NCBI GenBank assembly: GCA_016617785.1
Contig: JADILM010000009.1
Location: 496,001 to 560,000 of the forward strand
DNA: 64,000 bases
Reading direction: 5' to 3'
Source of the DNA: Sporobolomyces roseus
Taxonomy: Eukaryota > Basidiomycota > Microbotryomycetes > Sporidiobolales > Sporidiobolaceae
In this document: in pieces, positions 63,473 through 64,000 of the stretch
Position numbering within the stretch: position 1 is the stretch's first letter
Layout of the letters: every line of letters begins with the position of its first letter
Notes under the pieces: generated by a model
The model's database searches: none
The model's input: only the letters and a program-made list of their open reading frames with translations
What the model was told of the DNA's origin: nothing
Translations under genes and position numbers: made by a program

Positions 63473-64000
63473 CTTGTGATGGGAGGAGTATCACTGGAGT
63501 GAAGCCACGTTGTTGATTCTACTCTTGTATCGCGGATGAAGTTGCGCAGGTCGTGGTGGGAGAACGAGAGAGAGAGGAAGAAAGAGGAAGTGCGTGGGGA
63601 ATAGGCTGAGGGCGAGAGACAATCCTACGAGAGCTGAAGCAGTCGTTATGGCCGCTCCGAGGTGAGAGAATGAATGGCGAATCTGAGCCGGAAAATGCGA
63701 GTCGAGGTTGAGGAAAAGACAGAGGACCGTCGAAAATTTTCACAAGTCGAAGAAATGAAAATTGAATCGTTTGCTGGGCTATCACATTTGTATTCTCTTG
63801 ACGCGCTCGAACATTCTAAGTCTTGGTCTAGCTAACCGAAGAGAAGTGTTTTTGGAATCGAATAGAGTTACAGCGATGGGAATGGTCGTGCGAAAGGAAA
63901 GAAAGATCGTGAGAGAACAGTATAAAGACTAGAAGTAACAGTAGAAGTGAAGAAGGGGATATGAACTATGAAAGATTGTAGTGGTAGTAGTAGAAAAGTA
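63473..64000. other. intergenic at window end
   Basis: Promoter side of the minus-strand gene at 63472. A minus-strand frame at 63785-63519 has no recognisable similarity and is not called. The last 150 bp are A/G-rich. Nothing else visible. Confidence 0.35.

Overview
The window is a piece of nuclear genome from a fungus, most likely a basidiomycete yeast or a member of the Pucciniomycotina (this placement is inference). The support is dense short introns (about 50-80 nt) with GTRNGT-type donors and YAG acceptors, gene spacing often below 1 kb, and proteins recognisable as RPS26, DNA primase large subunit, AAR2, a Sec4/Rab8 GTPase, ESF1, a GH5 exo-beta-1,3-glucanase, COP9 subunit 7 and a mitochondrial glutamyl-tRNA synthetase. 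I see no operons, CRISPR arrays, rRNA, convincing tRNA or transposon. The gene models below were spliced by hand; for each model the exon lengths add up to an open frame.

Layout. 0-4.5 kb: RPS26 (minus), diverging from a Ser-rich protein with an MCPH1-type BRCT domain. 5-8.6 kb and 17.6-21.8 kb: two inverted copies of a two-gene unit, a Yippee-like gene followed by a TPR-SET methyltransferase-like gene. The copies point outward and enclose about 9 kb of single-copy genes: PRI2, AAR2 and SEC4/RAB8 on minus, and an ELL-like elongation factor on plus. Parts of the two arms are almost identical, introns included, while the 3' two-thirds of the SET genes are strongly diverged. The left Yippee copy has a 1-nt deletion that breaks its frame. 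22.5-28.3 kb: ESF1 and a secreted exo-beta-1,3-glucanase with a homopurine/homopyrimidine intron. 29-33.4 kb: two F-box-like proteins and a weak hypothetical gene. 34.7-38.5 kb: an unrecognised 1,085-aa protein whose gene holds a tandem array of phase-1 mini-exons (22-aa repeats) separated by near-identical introns. 39-42.6 kb: a protein ending in tandem BRCT domains. 43.6-52.3 kb: CSN7, an unknown acidic protein, an APH-fold kinase of the ACAD10/11 type, an NFKBIL1-like J-domain protein and mitochondrial GluRS. 52.7-61.7 kb: a PHD-finger protein, a 2.2 kb gene-poor stretch and a Sel1-repeat protein of the Dsf2/Nif1 type. 62-63.5 kb: an unknown Ser-rich protein with a C-terminal Cys motif.

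The genes do not form one pathway. Several are nuclear: replication (PRI2), BRCT proteins, transcription and chromatin (ELL, SET, PHD) and RNA processing (AAR2, ESF1). The two observations most worth follow-up are the tandem exon array at 37 kb and the inverted, partly homogenised Yippee/TPR-SET duplication.
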